This document shows positions 9,578 through 18,671 of a stretch of 64,000 nt of DNA, one piece after another. The stretch's first letter is position 1. Each line of letters opens with the position of its first letter. The position numbers and the translations under genes were made by a program. A model generated the notes under the pieces. The model was not told where the DNA came from and did no database searches. It was given only the letters and a program-made list of their open reading frames with translations. Origin of the DNA: Acetobacter orleanensis (GTDB lineage Bacteria; Pseudomonadota; Alphaproteobacteria; Acetobacterales; Acetobacteraceae); NCBI RefSeq assembly GCF_001581005.1, contig NZ_LHZV01000063.1, positions 1 through 64,000 of the forward strand, in the 5' to 3' direction.

Positions 9578-9895
9578 TCAGCCTTTGGCGGAAGAGACCA
9601 CCACACCGGCTTCATCAGCCTGCGCGCGGACCAGACCGGCATCTTCACCCGTCAGACCTTCATCATCCAGTTCCGCGTCCGTCAGGTCATACACCAGATA
9701 GACCGGGTCTGCCCCGTTCAGCGAGTCTTCGCCGCCCAGATCATAGGAGCGGGCTGCCACATACCCGGCGCCGCGCATTTTCTCTTCAATTTTCTTCACG
9801 GCATCAATCGGGCTGGCAGCTTTGGTCACTTCCAGCAGCACATTCGGGCCGGGATCAATCACGCCGTAGGTCGTAAGCTTGTTCGTTGCATTCAT
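9578..9895 (-). CDS. Small acidic protein of unknown function
   Basis: 105 aa from the ATG complementary to 9893-9895, which has a strong AAGGAG 8-9 bases upstream; the open frame further upstream lacks such a site. The sequence (MNATNKLTTYGVIDPGPNVL, DAVKKIEEKMRGAGYVAA, PVYLVYDLTDAELDDEGL) is soluble, acidic in its second half, and has no signal peptide or membrane segment. I do not recognise a domain. It sits 162 bp upstream of the N-formylglutamate amidohydrolase gene and is divergent from argH. Confidence 0.7.
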   Translation of the reverse strand: MNATNKLTTYGVIDPGPNVLLEVTKAASPIDAVKKIEEKMRGAGYVAARSYDLGGEDSLNGADPVYLVYDLTDAELDDEGLTGEDAGLVRAQADEAGVVVSSAKG

Positions 9896-10163
9896 AGTCT
9901 TGAACTCCTTGGAATCCTGTTCCCCTTGCCTACGCAAGATAGGGATGATCCAGCCTTGCGAAAACCCATGCCGCGTAGCAGGGCTGCCCCGCCCCCACAA
10001 CAGGCGATAAGGGGAGCATGGCGTATCCTCCCGGTTTGCGCCACAGCGCGTGCATCAGTAGGGTGCTGCCTTTGCAGGCTGCATCCACAGGGCCAACCGC
10101 CACAGGCCAGACCCACCGGATGCAGAACACAGTCAGTTTTAAGGATACGGGTTGGGGCATGAC

Positions 10164-11645
10164 ATGTCTCTGAGCAGCCAGAACAGCACGGACACCACCA
10201 GCGGGGCCACCGCAGCCAAAGCCGGGGCCAAAGCAGATGCCAACATGCAGTGGGGCGGCCGCTTTGCCGGTGGCCCCTCCCAGATCATGCAGGCCATCAA
10301 TGCCTCCATCGGGTTTGATAAAGCCATGTGGAAGCAGGATATTGCAGGGTCTCTGGCCCATGCGGCCATGCTGGCCCACACCGGCATTATCTCTGCTGAA
10401 GATGAAGTCGCCATCCGCGAGGGTCTGACGGCCATCGGCAAGGATATTGAAGCCGGACGTTTTGAATTTTCGGAAGCGCTGGAAGATATTCACATGAATA
10501 TCGAAGCACGTCTGTCCGAACGCATCGGGGAACCGGGCAAACGCCTGCACACCGCCCGCTCCCGGAATGATCAGGTGGCCACCGACTTCCGGCTATGGAC
10601 GCGCGATGCACTGGACGGGCTGGACCAGCAGGTGGCCTCCCTGATGCGCGCCCTCGCCCGCCGGGCGGAAGAGCATGCGTCTGACCCCATGCCCGGCTTT
10701 ACCCATCTGCAAACGGCCCAGCCCGTGACCTTTGGCCACCATCTGATGGCTTATGTGGAAATGCTGGCGCGTGACCGGGGCCGTCTGGCGGATACCCGCA
10801 AACGCCTGAATGAATGTCCGCTGGGCTCCGCCGCTCTTGCAGGTACCTCCTTCCCCATCGACCGGAAGATGACAGCCCGCACGCTGGGCTTTGACCGCCC
10901 GACCGCAAACTCCCTCGATTCCGTCTCGGATCGGGACTTCGCGCTGGAATATCTCTCGGCTTTGTCCATCATGGCTATGCATCTCTCCCGTCTGGCGGAA
11001 GAGATTGTCATCTGGTGTTCCTCGCCCTTCTCCTTCATCCGGCTGTCCGATGCCTTCACCACCGGCTCTTCCATCATGCCGCAGAAGCGCAACCCGGATG
11101 CGGCGGAACTGGTGCGCGCCAAGACAGGCCGTATTACCGGCAGTCTGGTCAGCCTGCTGACGGTGATGAAAGGCCTGCCGCTGGCCTACGCCAAGGACAT
11201 GCAGGAAGATAAAGAACCCGTCTTTACCGCGACTGATGCCGCAGCCCTCTCCCTTGCCGCGTGTGATGGCATGGTGCGGGACATGACGGCCAATACGGCC
11301 CAGATGCGCGCTCTGGCTGGCTCCGGCTTTTCCACCGCGACCGACATTGCTGACTGGTTGGTCCGGGTGCTGAAGGTGCCGTTCCGCACCGCGCATCACG
11401 TCACAGGCCGTCTCGTCGCCAAAGCAGAAGAAAAAGGAATTGGTCTGGCCGATCTTTCTCTGGCGGACATGCAGGCGGAAGAACCCGGCATTACGAACGA
11501 TATTTATTCCGTGCTGACGGTCGATGCCTCCATTGCCTCCCGCACCAGCGAGGGCGGCACAGCAGGCAGCAATGTGCAGCGTGAAGCCCGCAGATGGCTG
11601 GCGGCACTGGACGCCGAGCCTGCGGCCACAAGCGAAGGAGCCTGA
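10164..11645 (+). CDS. argH: Argininosuccinate lyase
   Basis: Splits argininosuccinate to arginine and fumarate, the last step of arginine synthesis. The fumarase-superfamily signature [15 protein letters not shown] is present, with [17 protein letters not shown] at the N-terminus and [19 protein letters not shown] (substrate binding) in the middle. The ATG at 10164 follows a GGGG run; a TTG at 10152 with AAGGAT upstream is an alternative start adding four residues. The first ~25 residues are Ala/Thr-rich and precede the family core. Length 493 aa is slightly above the usual ~460. Confidence 0.96.
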   Translation: MSLSSQNSTDTTSGATAAKAGAKADANMQWGGRFAGGPSQIMQAINASIGFDKAMWKQDIAGSLAHAAMLAHTGIISAEDEVAIREGLTAIGKDIEAGRFEFSEALEDIHMNIEARLSERIGEPGKRLHTARSRNDQVATDFRLWTRDALDGLDQQVASLMRALARRAEEHASDPMPGFTHLQTAQPVTFGHHLMAYVEMLARDRGRLADTRKRLNECPLGSAALAGTSFPIDRKMTARTLGFDRPTANSLDSVSDRDFALEYLSALSIMAMHLSRLAEEIVIWCSSPFSFIRLSDAFTTGSSIMPQKRNPDAAELVRAKTGRITGSLVSLLTVMKGLPLAYAKDMQEDKEPVFTATDAAALSLAACDGMVRDMTANTAQMRALAGSGFSTATDIADWLVRVLKVPFRTAHHVTGRLVAKAEEKGIGLADLSLADMQAEEPGITNDIYSVLTVDASIASRTSEGGTAGSNVQREARRWLAALDAEPAATSEGA

Positions 11646-11647
11646 GC

Positions 11648-11791
11648 ATGAACATCCGGATGGTTGTCAGTTTTCTGGCACTCGTGATGCTGGCCCTGCC
11701 GCTAAGCGGCTGCGGCAAGAAAGGCTCTCCTCATGCTCCCGGCCCGCAGGATAAAATCACCTATCCGCAGACCTACCCCCCAGCAGACTGA
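11648..11791 (+). CDS. lptM: LptM (YifL)-like small lipoprotein
   Basis: 47 aa. MNIRMVVSFLALVMLALPLS is a signal peptide and LSGCGKKGSP a lipobox immediately followed by the GKKG motif of the YifL/LptM family. That family is encoded directly before lysA in many Proteobacteria, as here. In E. coli LptM assists assembly of the LptD lipopolysaccharide translocon at the outer membrane; the same role here is inferred from the motif and position. The ATG starts 3 bp after the argH stop. Confidence 0.85.
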   Translation: MNIRMVVSFLALVMLALPLSGCGKKGSPHAPGPQDKITYPQTYPPAD

Positions 11792-11940
11792 TCTGACCCA
11801 ACCATCCTGCTCATGCTGGCAGGATGGCTGGCAATCTGTCAGGCTGGCGGTATAACGGACCAGATGCGCTCCGCGCCGGGCAGAGCCGCCCTGCCCACCG
11901 GCTGCCGGAGCAGTTCTCCTTATCAAGGCTCAAACGCCCC

Positions 11941-13284
11941 ATGGCCGATGACGTGACGTTTCATGACCCAGACCCCTCTGTTGCGGAGCTGCTCGCCAGC
12001 CGTCCGTATCTGGACATGGACCCGCTTTGCGGCCTGATGCTGGACGGCGTTGCCCTTAACGACATTGCGGATAAGGTCGGCACCCCCTGCTGGGTTCTGA
12101 GCGGTGACACGCTGCGCGCCCGTATGCACCGCATGCGGCAGGCGATGCAGGATGCGGGGCTGAACGCCTCCATCTATTACGCGGTGAAAGCCAATGACCA
12201 TCTCGCTGTCCTCTCCCTGCTGCGGGAAGAGGGATTCGGCGCGGATATTGTCAGTGGTGGCGAACTGGCCCGTGCGCTTAAGGCAGGCATTCCCGCCCAC
12301 CACATCGTGTTTTCCGGGGTTGGTAAAAGCGATGCGGAACTGGAACAGGCCATTGGTCTGGGCATCGGGCAGATCAATGTGGAAAGTGCTGAGGAACTGG
12401 AAATTATTTCCAGCATTACCAGCAAACTTGGCAAACAGGCTACCATCACCCTACGCGTAAACCCGGATGTGGACGCCAGAACGCACGCCAAGATCACCAC
12501 CGGGCTGGCCGCCAACAAGTTTGGCATTCCGTATGATGACGCTGCGGCGCTCTACGCCCACGCCGCCAGCCTGCCGGGCATCCGTGCGGCGGGCTTCTCC
12601 ACCCATATCGGCAGCCAGATTCTCTCTGTCGCCCCCTATCGCGCCGCGTATGCCCGTATTGCTGACCTCGTGCGCACGGTGCGGGCCGCTGGCCAGACTG
12701 TGGACGTGGTGGATTGCGGGGGCGGCCTTGGCATTTCCTACCGGAACGAGCCGGAAGGCCAGCCGGAAGCATTGGCCGGGGCAATCCGCGCAGAGCTGGG
12801 TGGGCTTGATGTCCGTCTGGCGATTGAACCGGGGCGTTGGCCCGTCGGTCCTTCCGGGCTCTTGCTCAGCACCGTTATTCTGAACAAGTCTCGGGGTGAT
12901 GAAGCCCCCTTCCTTGTGCTGGACGCCGCGATGAATGACCTGCTGCGCCCCAGCATGTATGATGCGTGGCATGGTCTTGTTCCCCTCAGCCCGCATGATG
13001 CGACTCTGGCCGCCATCCCGACCCATGTGGTTGGCCCGGTGTGCGAAAGTGGTGATACCTTCGCGCGGGACCGTCAGCTTCCACCCATGCAGCGCGGAGC
13101 GCGCCTCGCCATTCTGGACACCGGAGCCTATGGGGCTGTGATGAGTTCCACCTACAATAGCCGCCCTCTGGCAGCAGAGGTGCTGGTGGACAAAGGCACA
13201 TGGCACGTCATCCGCCCCCGCCAGCCGCAGGACGCCTTGTGGCAGGATGAGCGCGTGCCCTCCCACCTTGCCGGAACCGCATGA
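11941..13284 (+). CDS. lysA: Diaminopimelate decarboxylase
   Basis: PLP enzyme (alanine-racemase fold) that makes L-lysine from meso-diaminopimelate. The PLP lysine is in YYAVKANDHLAVL, the glycine-rich phosphate site is around DVVDCGGGLGISY, and the active-site cysteine block is VCESGDTFARDR, followed by GAYGAVMSSTYNSRP. I start it at the ATG at 11941, giving 447 aa. The frame is open to a further ATG at 11824, but those 39 residues do not resemble the family. Its stop overlaps the start of the next gene by 4 bp. Confidence 0.95.
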   Translation: MADDVTFHDPDPSVAELLASRPYLDMDPLCGLMLDGVALNDIADKVGTPCWVLSGDTLRARMHRMRQAMQDAGLNASIYYAVKANDHLAVLSLLREEGFGADIVSGGELARALKAGIPAHHIVFSGVGKSDAELEQAIGLGIGQINVESAEELEIISSITSKLGKQATITLRVNPDVDARTHAKITTGLAANKFGIPYDDAAALYAHAASLPGIRAAGFSTHIGSQILSVAPYRAAYARIADLVRTVRAAGQTVDVVDCGGGLGISYRNEPEGQPEALAGAIRAELGGLDVRLAIEPGRWPVGPSGLLLSTVILNKSRGDEAPFLVLDAAMNDLLRPSMYDAWHGLVPLSPHDATLAAIPTHVVGPVCESGDTFARDRQLPPMQRGARLAILDTGAYGAVMSSTYNSRPLAAEVLVDKGTWHVIRPRQPQDALWQDERVPSHLAGTA

Positions 13285-16112
13285 ACCCGGCCGACCTGAA
13301 ACAGGATCTGGCCTCCTCCACAGCGCAAGGGGGAGCTTTGGCGGCCCGGCTGGCTACCGCCCGCCAGCACGCCGGCTTTGTGCTGCGCACGGAACAGCTT
13401 TGGCCCGCCCTGCAACCGACTCTGGCTCTCTTGGGGGTGTATGGGGTTGCGGGGCTTCTCCGCCTGCCGCAACATCTGCCGGATGGATTACGTCTTGTCG
13501 TCGTTGCGGGTTGGCTCAGCCTGTGTGGCTGGCGGCTGCATCATGACCTGTCCACCCTGAAGACACCAACGGCGGATGCTATTGACCGCCGTATTGAACA
13601 CGCCTCCGCCCTTCATAATCGCCCACTTGCAACGCTGACAGACCAGCCCGCTGGTGCCAGAAAAGGCCAACCTCAGCCATTGTGGCAGGCGCATCAGCAA
13701 CGGGTGCTGGCCTCGCTGGGCACGCTACGCGCCGGGTGGCCACGTCTGCTGCCTGCCAGTGCGGCGCGGCGCTGGGCCGGAGTGGCGCTGCTGGCCGCGC
13801 TGGCGGGCACCGGAGTTATGGCTGGCCCCTCCGCTCCCGGCCGGATTCTGGCGGCTTTCATTCCCGGCCGGGATGACCCGGACGTGCCGCTTGCGCATGT
13901 GGAAGCATGGATTACCCCCCCGGCTTACGCTCCAGAAGCCCCGGTTTTTCTAAGCCCCAATGCCCCAGCCCCCTCCGTGCCTGAAGGCGCGCGGCTGACG
14001 GTGATTGTCACCGGTCTGTCCTCCCACCCCGTCCTGCGCAGCGGGGGCGGGTTGATCATGCAGGATGAAGCCCGCCAGACGCTAGACCGGCAAAGCTGGA
14101 AAATGGAAGTCACCCTGCGCCACAGTGGCCTTCTGCGCGTAGCAGGGCGCGGGCGCACTCTGGCCCGCTGGCCCATAACGGTTCTGCCGGACGCAGCCCC
14201 CACCGCCGCATGGGGCCCCAACCCCGGCGCTGGCAAAGCAGACTGGCGCACCCGCCTGCCTTACGAAGCGGCGCATGCCTACGGGCTGGCATCACTCTCG
14301 GTTGACCTGCATCTGGTGCATCCGGGGCGCGGGCCAGCGCGCACGCTGACTGTGCCGCTGCCCCTCAGCGGCCACCCCAAATCCGCAAAAGGCGTGATAA
14401 CCCCCGATCTGTCAGACGACCCGTGGGCGGGGGAAGAGGTTACAGGCAACGTGGTTGCCACCGCCGTTAGCGGACATAAGGGACAGAGCAAACCCGCCAC
14501 GTTCCGGCTGGGCGCGCGCGTCTTCCACTCGCCCGTGGCCCGCGCCGTGCTGGACCTGCGTAAACGTTTTGCTTTGGGGCGTGAAAGCCGGAGTGAGACA
14601 GCAACGGACCTCGCCGCTCTTGGGGAAACGCCCGGCCCGATTAATGACCACACCGGCATGTTCCTCACCCTGACCAGTCTTGTCGCCATGCTGGACAACA
14701 AAGAGGTGGACACGGAAACAGCCCGCACCAGCACGACAAACCTGCTGTGGGATCTGGCGCTGGATATTGAAGACCGCCGCAAGGGGGATGATGCCAGTGC
14801 TCAGGCGTCCCTTGACGTGCGGGCCGCACAGGCCGCCGTGGCCCAACAGTTACAGCATATGCGGGAGAACGGCCAGCAATCCCCGCAAGCGCGGGAGGAG
14901 CTGGAAGCCCGGCTGAAAACACTGAAAGACGCCATTGCCCGCAAAATGCAGGCGCTTGCGGCACAGGCCATGCGGGACCACACCGCCATTCCAGACCTGC
15001 CCGGTTTCTCCAAAGCGGGCGACAAGGCCTTTTCCCGCCTGATGCAGCAGTTGCAGCGTGATGCCGCCAACGGCCATTCCGCCGATGCCCTGCAACGCCT
15101 GCAACAGATGGAAGACGCCACGGAGCGCATGCGCAACGCCACCCCGCAAGATATGGCGGCTATGGCGCAGCAGATGGTGGCCCAGCAGAAAGCGCGGGAA
15201 CAGGCCGCCGCCCTGCGCGACCTGACGGGCAAGGAAGCCTCCCTGCTTGACCACGCCCAGTCCCGTCTGGATGAAACCCTCCGCGCCCAGTCCCGCAAAC
15301 AGAACGGTATGGATGCGGATGAAGAGGGTGATGCAGATTACGGTGCCATGTCTACAGCCGAACTGTTGCGCAGACTCGGCCTCCCCGTGCCCCCCGGCAC
15401 CGACCAGAATGTCCCTGCCCCACAGGCTGGCCCACATCACCCCGAGAGTGGAGGGGATACGCCAGCACCCCCGCTGGACCCGGCCAGAGCGGAAGCGCAG
15501 GCCGCGGCCCGCCGTACAGATCGCGCCACCCAACATGCGCTCGACCGTGCATTGGATGAGTTGAAAGATGAGTTCAAGGACCTGACCGGCAAAGCCCCTC
15601 CGGCTTTTTCAGACGCCCAGAAAAGCATGCACGACGCCCGCAAGGCGCTTGCCGACGGGGATGACGCCGCAGCCGCCACGGCAGAAGAAAAAGTGCTGGA
15701 TGCCCTGCGGAAAAGCCGCCAGCAGATGCAGGACAGCATGAAGGATAACGGCAAGAATACCATGCCCAGCTTCCTGCCCGCATTTGGCGGCAATAGCGGT
15801 GGCCAGTCCGGCGGTCCGGGCGAAGAATCGCAAGGCCAAGGCAGCGCGGATGAAGGGGATGACGGGACTACTCCCTCGGATGATGCCGAGGAAAACGGTG
15901 GTGAAGAGAACGGCAAGAACAAGCGTGACCCGCTGGGTCGCCGCATGGGTGAAGGCGGGGATCAGGCACCGGATGACGGCACGCATATCCCCGATAATGT
16001 TGCCCGCCAGCGCGCGCGGGAAATTGAGCAGGAACTCCGCCGCCGTGATTCCGACCGCACCCGCCCACAACAGGAACTGGATTATCTGGACCGCCTGCTC
16101 AAGCCGTTCTGA
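13281..16112 (+). CDS. TIGR02302 / DUF4175 family membrane protein
   Basis: 943 aa. Two or three membrane segments near the N-terminus (about residues 45-85 and 160-185) precede a periplasmic beta-domain (PDVPLAHVEAWITPPAYAP). A long alpha-helical, Gln/Ala/Arg-rich region follows (about residues 480-690), and an acidic Gly-rich stretch leads to a charged helical C-terminus (RAREIEQELRRRDSD, DYLDRLLKPF). This is the layout of the TIGR02302 family of Alphaproteobacteria, whose function is not established. It directly follows lysA with a 4-bp overlap, which is also its usual place. Confidence 0.88.
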   Translation: MNPADLKQDLASSTAQGGALAARLATARQHAGFVLRTEQLWPALQPTLALLGVYGVAGLLRLPQHLPDGLRLVVVAGWLSLCGWRLHHDLSTLKTPTADAIDRRIEHASALHNRPLATLTDQPAGARKGQPQPLWQAHQQRVLASLGTLRAGWPRLLPASAARRWAGVALLAALAGTGVMAGPSAPGRILAAFIPGRDDPDVPLAHVEAWITPPAYAPEAPVFLSPNAPAPSVPEGARLTVIVTGLSSHPVLRSGGGLIMQDEARQTLDRQSWKMEVTLRHSGLLRVAGRGRTLARWPITVLPDAAPTAAWGPNPGAGKADWRTRLPYEAAHAYGLASLSVDLHLVHPGRGPARTLTVPLPLSGHPKSAKGVITPDLSDDPWAGEEVTGNVVATAVSGHKGQSKPATFRLGARVFHSPVARAVLDLRKRFALGRESRSETATDLAALGETPGPINDHTGMFLTLTSLVAMLDNKEVDTETARTSTTNLLWDLALDIEDRRKGDDASAQASLDVRAAQAAVAQQLQHMRENGQQSPQAREELEARLKTLKDAIARKMQALAAQAMRDHTAIPDLPGFSKAGDKAFSRLMQQLQRDAANGHSADALQRLQQMEDATERMRNATPQDMAAMAQQMVAQQKAREQAAALRDLTGKEASLLDHAQSRLDETLRAQSRKQNGMDADEEGDADYGAMSTAELLRRLGLPVPPGTDQNVPAPQAGPHHPESGGDTPAPPLDPARAEAQAAARRTDRATQHALDRALDELKDEFKDLTGKAPPAFSDAQKSMHDARKALADGDDAAAATAEEKVLDALRKSRQQMQDSMKDNGKNTMPSFLPAFGGNSGGQSGGPGEESQGQGSADEGDDGTTPSDDAEENGGEENGKNKRDPLGRRMGEGGDQAPDDGTHIPDNVARQRAREIEQELRRRDSDRTRPQQELDYLDRLLKPF

Positions 16113-16198
16113 GACCATAAAAAGTTTGAAAGCCCTCTGAAAAAACAGCCTTCACCTTGCCTCTTTGGTGACAAACACCTTAGAGTTTCTCCATCTTT

Positions 16199-16204
16199 TA
16201 TAAT
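16199..16204 (+). promoter_or_regulatory. Possible -10 element before galE
   Basis: A perfect TATAAT lies in an AT-rich stretch 20 bases before the galE ATG, in a 111-bp gap after the TIGR02302 gene. No convincing -35 hexamer is seen at normal spacing, so this is a weak call. Confidence 0.3.
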
Positions 16205-16223
16205 GATATGAGTATAGGCTTTC

Positions 16224-17210
16224 ATGGCTCGTTTTCTTGTTACTGGTGGCGCCGGATATGTAGGTAGCCACGTTGTTCTTGCTCTGCTGGATGATGGGCA
16301 TGACGTTGTGGTGTTTGACAGCCTGCGCACGGGCCACCGCTCTGCCGTGCCGGAAGCCGCCACGTTTGTTCATGGGGATTTGGCAGATCTGGACTGCCTG
16401 AACCGTGTTCTGGCTGATGGCCCGTGGGATGGCGTGCTGCATTTTGCGGCTCTTTCACTGGTGGGTGAGAGCATGCAGGACCCGATGCTCTATATGTCCG
16501 CTAACGCTGGTATTGGCTTCGGGCTGATTGATGCGTGCGTGCGCCATGGTATCAAGCGGTTCGTGTTCTCCTCCACCGCGGCCCTGTTCGGCTCCGCCGG
16601 GGACGAACCGATTAGTGAAGACACACCTGTTGACCCCGGCTCCCCATATGGTGAGAGCAAATATATGGTGGAGCGCGCCCTGTACTGGGCTGACCGGATT
16701 CACGGGTTGAAAAGCGCCTGCCTGCGCTACTTCAATGCTGCTGGGGCTGACGCCGCAGGCCGCGCGGGTGAAGACCATCGCCCTGAAACGCACCTGATTC
16801 CGCTGGTGATTGACGCCGCCCTTGGCCGTCGCCCTGCTCTGACTCTATTCGGGCAGGATTACCCCACGCCGGATGGCACTTGCATCCGTGACTATGTGCA
16901 TGTGACAGACCTCGCCCGCGCGCATCTGGCCGTTCTGCCACTGTTGAACGAGAAAAGTGTTACGTTCAATGTCGGCACAGGCCGCGGTAATTCCAACCGG
17001 GAAGTTATTGAAAGCGTCGCCCGTGTGACCGGGCTGGAGGTGCCATGGCAGGCAGGGGATCGTCGCCCCGGTGACCCGCCCTGTCTGGTCGCCAGCCCCA
17101 AACGCCTAATGGCCGCCACCGGCTGGGCTCCTGAATTCACGGATATTGACCGCATTGTGGAAACCGCCTTTGCATGGCGCAAAGACCACCCGCAAGGTTA
17201 TGCAGACTAA
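16224..17210 (+). CDS. galE: UDP-glucose 4-epimerase
   Basis: Extended short-chain dehydrogenase that interconverts UDP-glucose and UDP-galactose for surface polysaccharides. GGAGYVGSHVVLALL is the NAD-binding GxxGxxG, FSSTAALFG carries the catalytic Ser/Thr region, and YGESKYMVE is the catalytic YxxxK. 328 aa is the usual length. The protease gene after it begins inside its last codons. Confidence 0.94.
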   Translation: MARFLVTGGAGYVGSHVVLALLDDGHDVVVFDSLRTGHRSAVPEAATFVHGDLADLDCLNRVLADGPWDGVLHFAALSLVGESMQDPMLYMSANAGIGFGLIDACVRHGIKRFVFSSTAALFGSAGDEPISEDTPVDPGSPYGESKYMVERALYWADRIHGLKSACLRYFNAAGADAAGRAGEDHRPETHLIPLVIDAALGRRPALTLFGQDYPTPDGTCIRDYVHVTDLARAHLAVLPLLNEKSVTFNVGTGRGNSNREVIESVARVTGLEVPWQAGDRRPGDPPCLVASPKRLMAATGWAPEFTDIDRIVETAFAWRKDHPQGYAD

Positions 17211-18081
17211 GCGGCACCCTCTTCAGCCTTCTTTGCGGACAGGCACTTTCCTGCCTGCAAAGACACTGGCTGAGCGGCTTGGCGTGACCGCTCCGGTTAC
17301 GCGACGTGCTGCGCGGCTTATCGCGGCATCCTCGCTTATGATGCTGGCTCTGGCCCTTGCTTTACCAGCGAAGGCGTCCGGGCCGGACTACCGGACACAT
17401 CTGGCCGGGGTTACACCCTTTGCGGACCCCAGACAGCGCGTCTCCAGCGTGCAGGCTCCGTGGTCCGCCATTGGCCGTGTGCAGACAGAACTGGGCTCAC
17501 GCTGCACTGGCTTCCTCATCAGCCCCGTGCTGGTGGAAACAGCGGCCCATTGCCTCTGGCTCACACAACCCAGACACTTCATTCAGCCTAGCAGCGTGCA
17601 TTTTCTGCGCGCTTATAGTGGCGACCATTTTACAGCCCATGCTCGCGTTATCCGTTTTATTGTGCCCCCCGGCTACACCCCTGAACAGGAAGGCCAGAGT
17701 GCTGGGCTGGACCATGCAACGCTGGTGCTAGACCACCCGGTTGCCCGCCCGGATGAGGTTTTTCACGTCAGCACAAAACCCGAAGATATCAAACCCGACA
17801 TGCCCGTTGTGCTGGGCGGCTACGAGCAGAATATGCCCGATGTCATCACGGCTGACCTGCATTGCCATATGACCGGCCTGACATATGACAAAAGCGGCAA
17901 TCTGCTGTTCACACATGACTGCGCTGGCACACACGGTAGTAGTGGCGCGCCTCTGCTCTATCAGAACGCTTCCGGCTGGCATGTTTTGGGGGTGCAGGTT
18001 TTGGCAAGCAGCGCCCACGCGGGCGGGCAGGCTGTCCCTCTTCTCAACAGCGCGAGCGGGACATCAGAAGATCAGCCTTAA
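17200..18081 (+). CDS. Trypsin-like serine protease, exported
   Basis: Chymotrypsin-fold (S1-like) protease with a readable triad: His in VETAAHCLW (residue 117 counted from the ATG at 17200), Asp in GLDHATLVL (171) and Ser in THGSSGAPLLY (248). The last is a GSSGAP variant of the usual GDSGGP. A basic stretch followed by LIAASSLMMLALALALPAKA is a signal peptide. The ATG at 17200 overlaps the galE stop; an in-frame GTG near 17284 (VTAPVTRRAARL) would give a more ordinary signal length, so the start is uncertain. The substrate is unknown. Confidence 0.8.
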   Translation: MQTKRHPLQPSLRTGTFLPAKTLAERLGVTAPVTRRAARLIAASSLMMLALALALPAKASGPDYRTHLAGVTPFADPRQRVSSVQAPWSAIGRVQTELGSRCTGFLISPVLVETAAHCLWLTQPRHFIQPSSVHFLRAYSGDHFTAHARVIRFIVPPGYTPEQEGQSAGLDHATLVLDHPVARPDEVFHVSTKPEDIKPDMPVVLGGYEQNMPDVITADLHCHMTGLTYDKSGNLLFTHDCAGTHGSSGAPLLYQNASGWHVLGVQVLASSAHAGGQAVPLLNSASGTSEDQP

Positions 18082-18245
18082 TCTTCACGGTCTTTGCGCC
18101 ATATAAGCATAGAGGCGCATACCGACGGAAGCAGACACTCACAGCACCTCTACCGCGCTACCTGCTCAAAACGCCAATCCACCTTGCCCACCCCGCCAAT
18201 GTGAGCAGCAATTCCATCAGGCCACAGGGTTGTCAGAACGTCGCG

Positions 18246-18575
18246 TCAGCTTTTAGCGGGCTGGGCTGCCTCACGCGCAGCGGCAGCGAGAATGGTGGTT
18301 AGCAAACCGGGAAAACGCGCCTCAAGCTCCGCATCGCGCAGGCTGTTCATATGGGTGACACCCACCACCACCGTGCGTACCAGTCCTGCTTTACGCAGCA
18401 CGGTAAAGTGATGCGACACCGAAGATTTCGGCCTGTCTCCCTGCAGCGGCGCACAGGGCTGCGGCTGCAAAACCGAGAGTTTCTGCACAATGGACAACCG
18501 ATAAGGGTCAGACAAGGCGTGCAGGATTGTCGTCAGGTCAAACGCGTCTGCCGGAGGATGCTCATACTGCTTCAT
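18246..18575 (-). CDS. ArsR-family winged-helix transcriptional regulator
   Basis: 109 aa. DLTTILHALSDPYRLSIVQK opens the winged helix, and KSSVSHHFTVLRKAGLVRT is the recognition helix region. The metal-binding ELCVCDL motif of ArsR/SmtB is absent; only a single cysteine (Cys41, in QPQPCAPLQ) stands at about that place, so metal sensing is unlikely. A thiol-based or ligand-based signal is more plausible (inference). It is divergent from an Old Yellow Enzyme gene, and the gap holds a perfect 9-bp inverted repeat, its likely operator. Confidence 0.88.
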   Translation of the reverse strand: MKQYEHPPADAFDLTTILHALSDPYRLSIVQKLSVLQPQPCAPLQGDRPKSSVSHHFTVLRKAGLVRTVVVGVTHMNSLRDAELEARFPGLLTTILAAAAREAAQPAKS

Positions 18576-18609
18576 ACGTTTTCCCTGCCATACCCTCTTG
18601 CACGATCTT

Positions 18610-18633
18610 ATAGTTCGACTAATATCGAACTAT
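18610..18633. promoter_or_regulatory. Operator-like palindrome between arsR-type gene and OYE gene
   Basis: Arms ATAGTTCGA (18610-18618) and TCGAACTAT (18625-18633) are exact reverse complements separated by 6 bases. The site lies 34 bp upstream of the regulator start and 38 bp upstream of the OYE start. Size and symmetry fit an ArsR-dimer binding site that could repress both genes. Confidence 0.7.
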
Positions 18634-18671
18634 TCATTCACCTGACCTCGTCTGAAAAAAGGTTTTGATCG

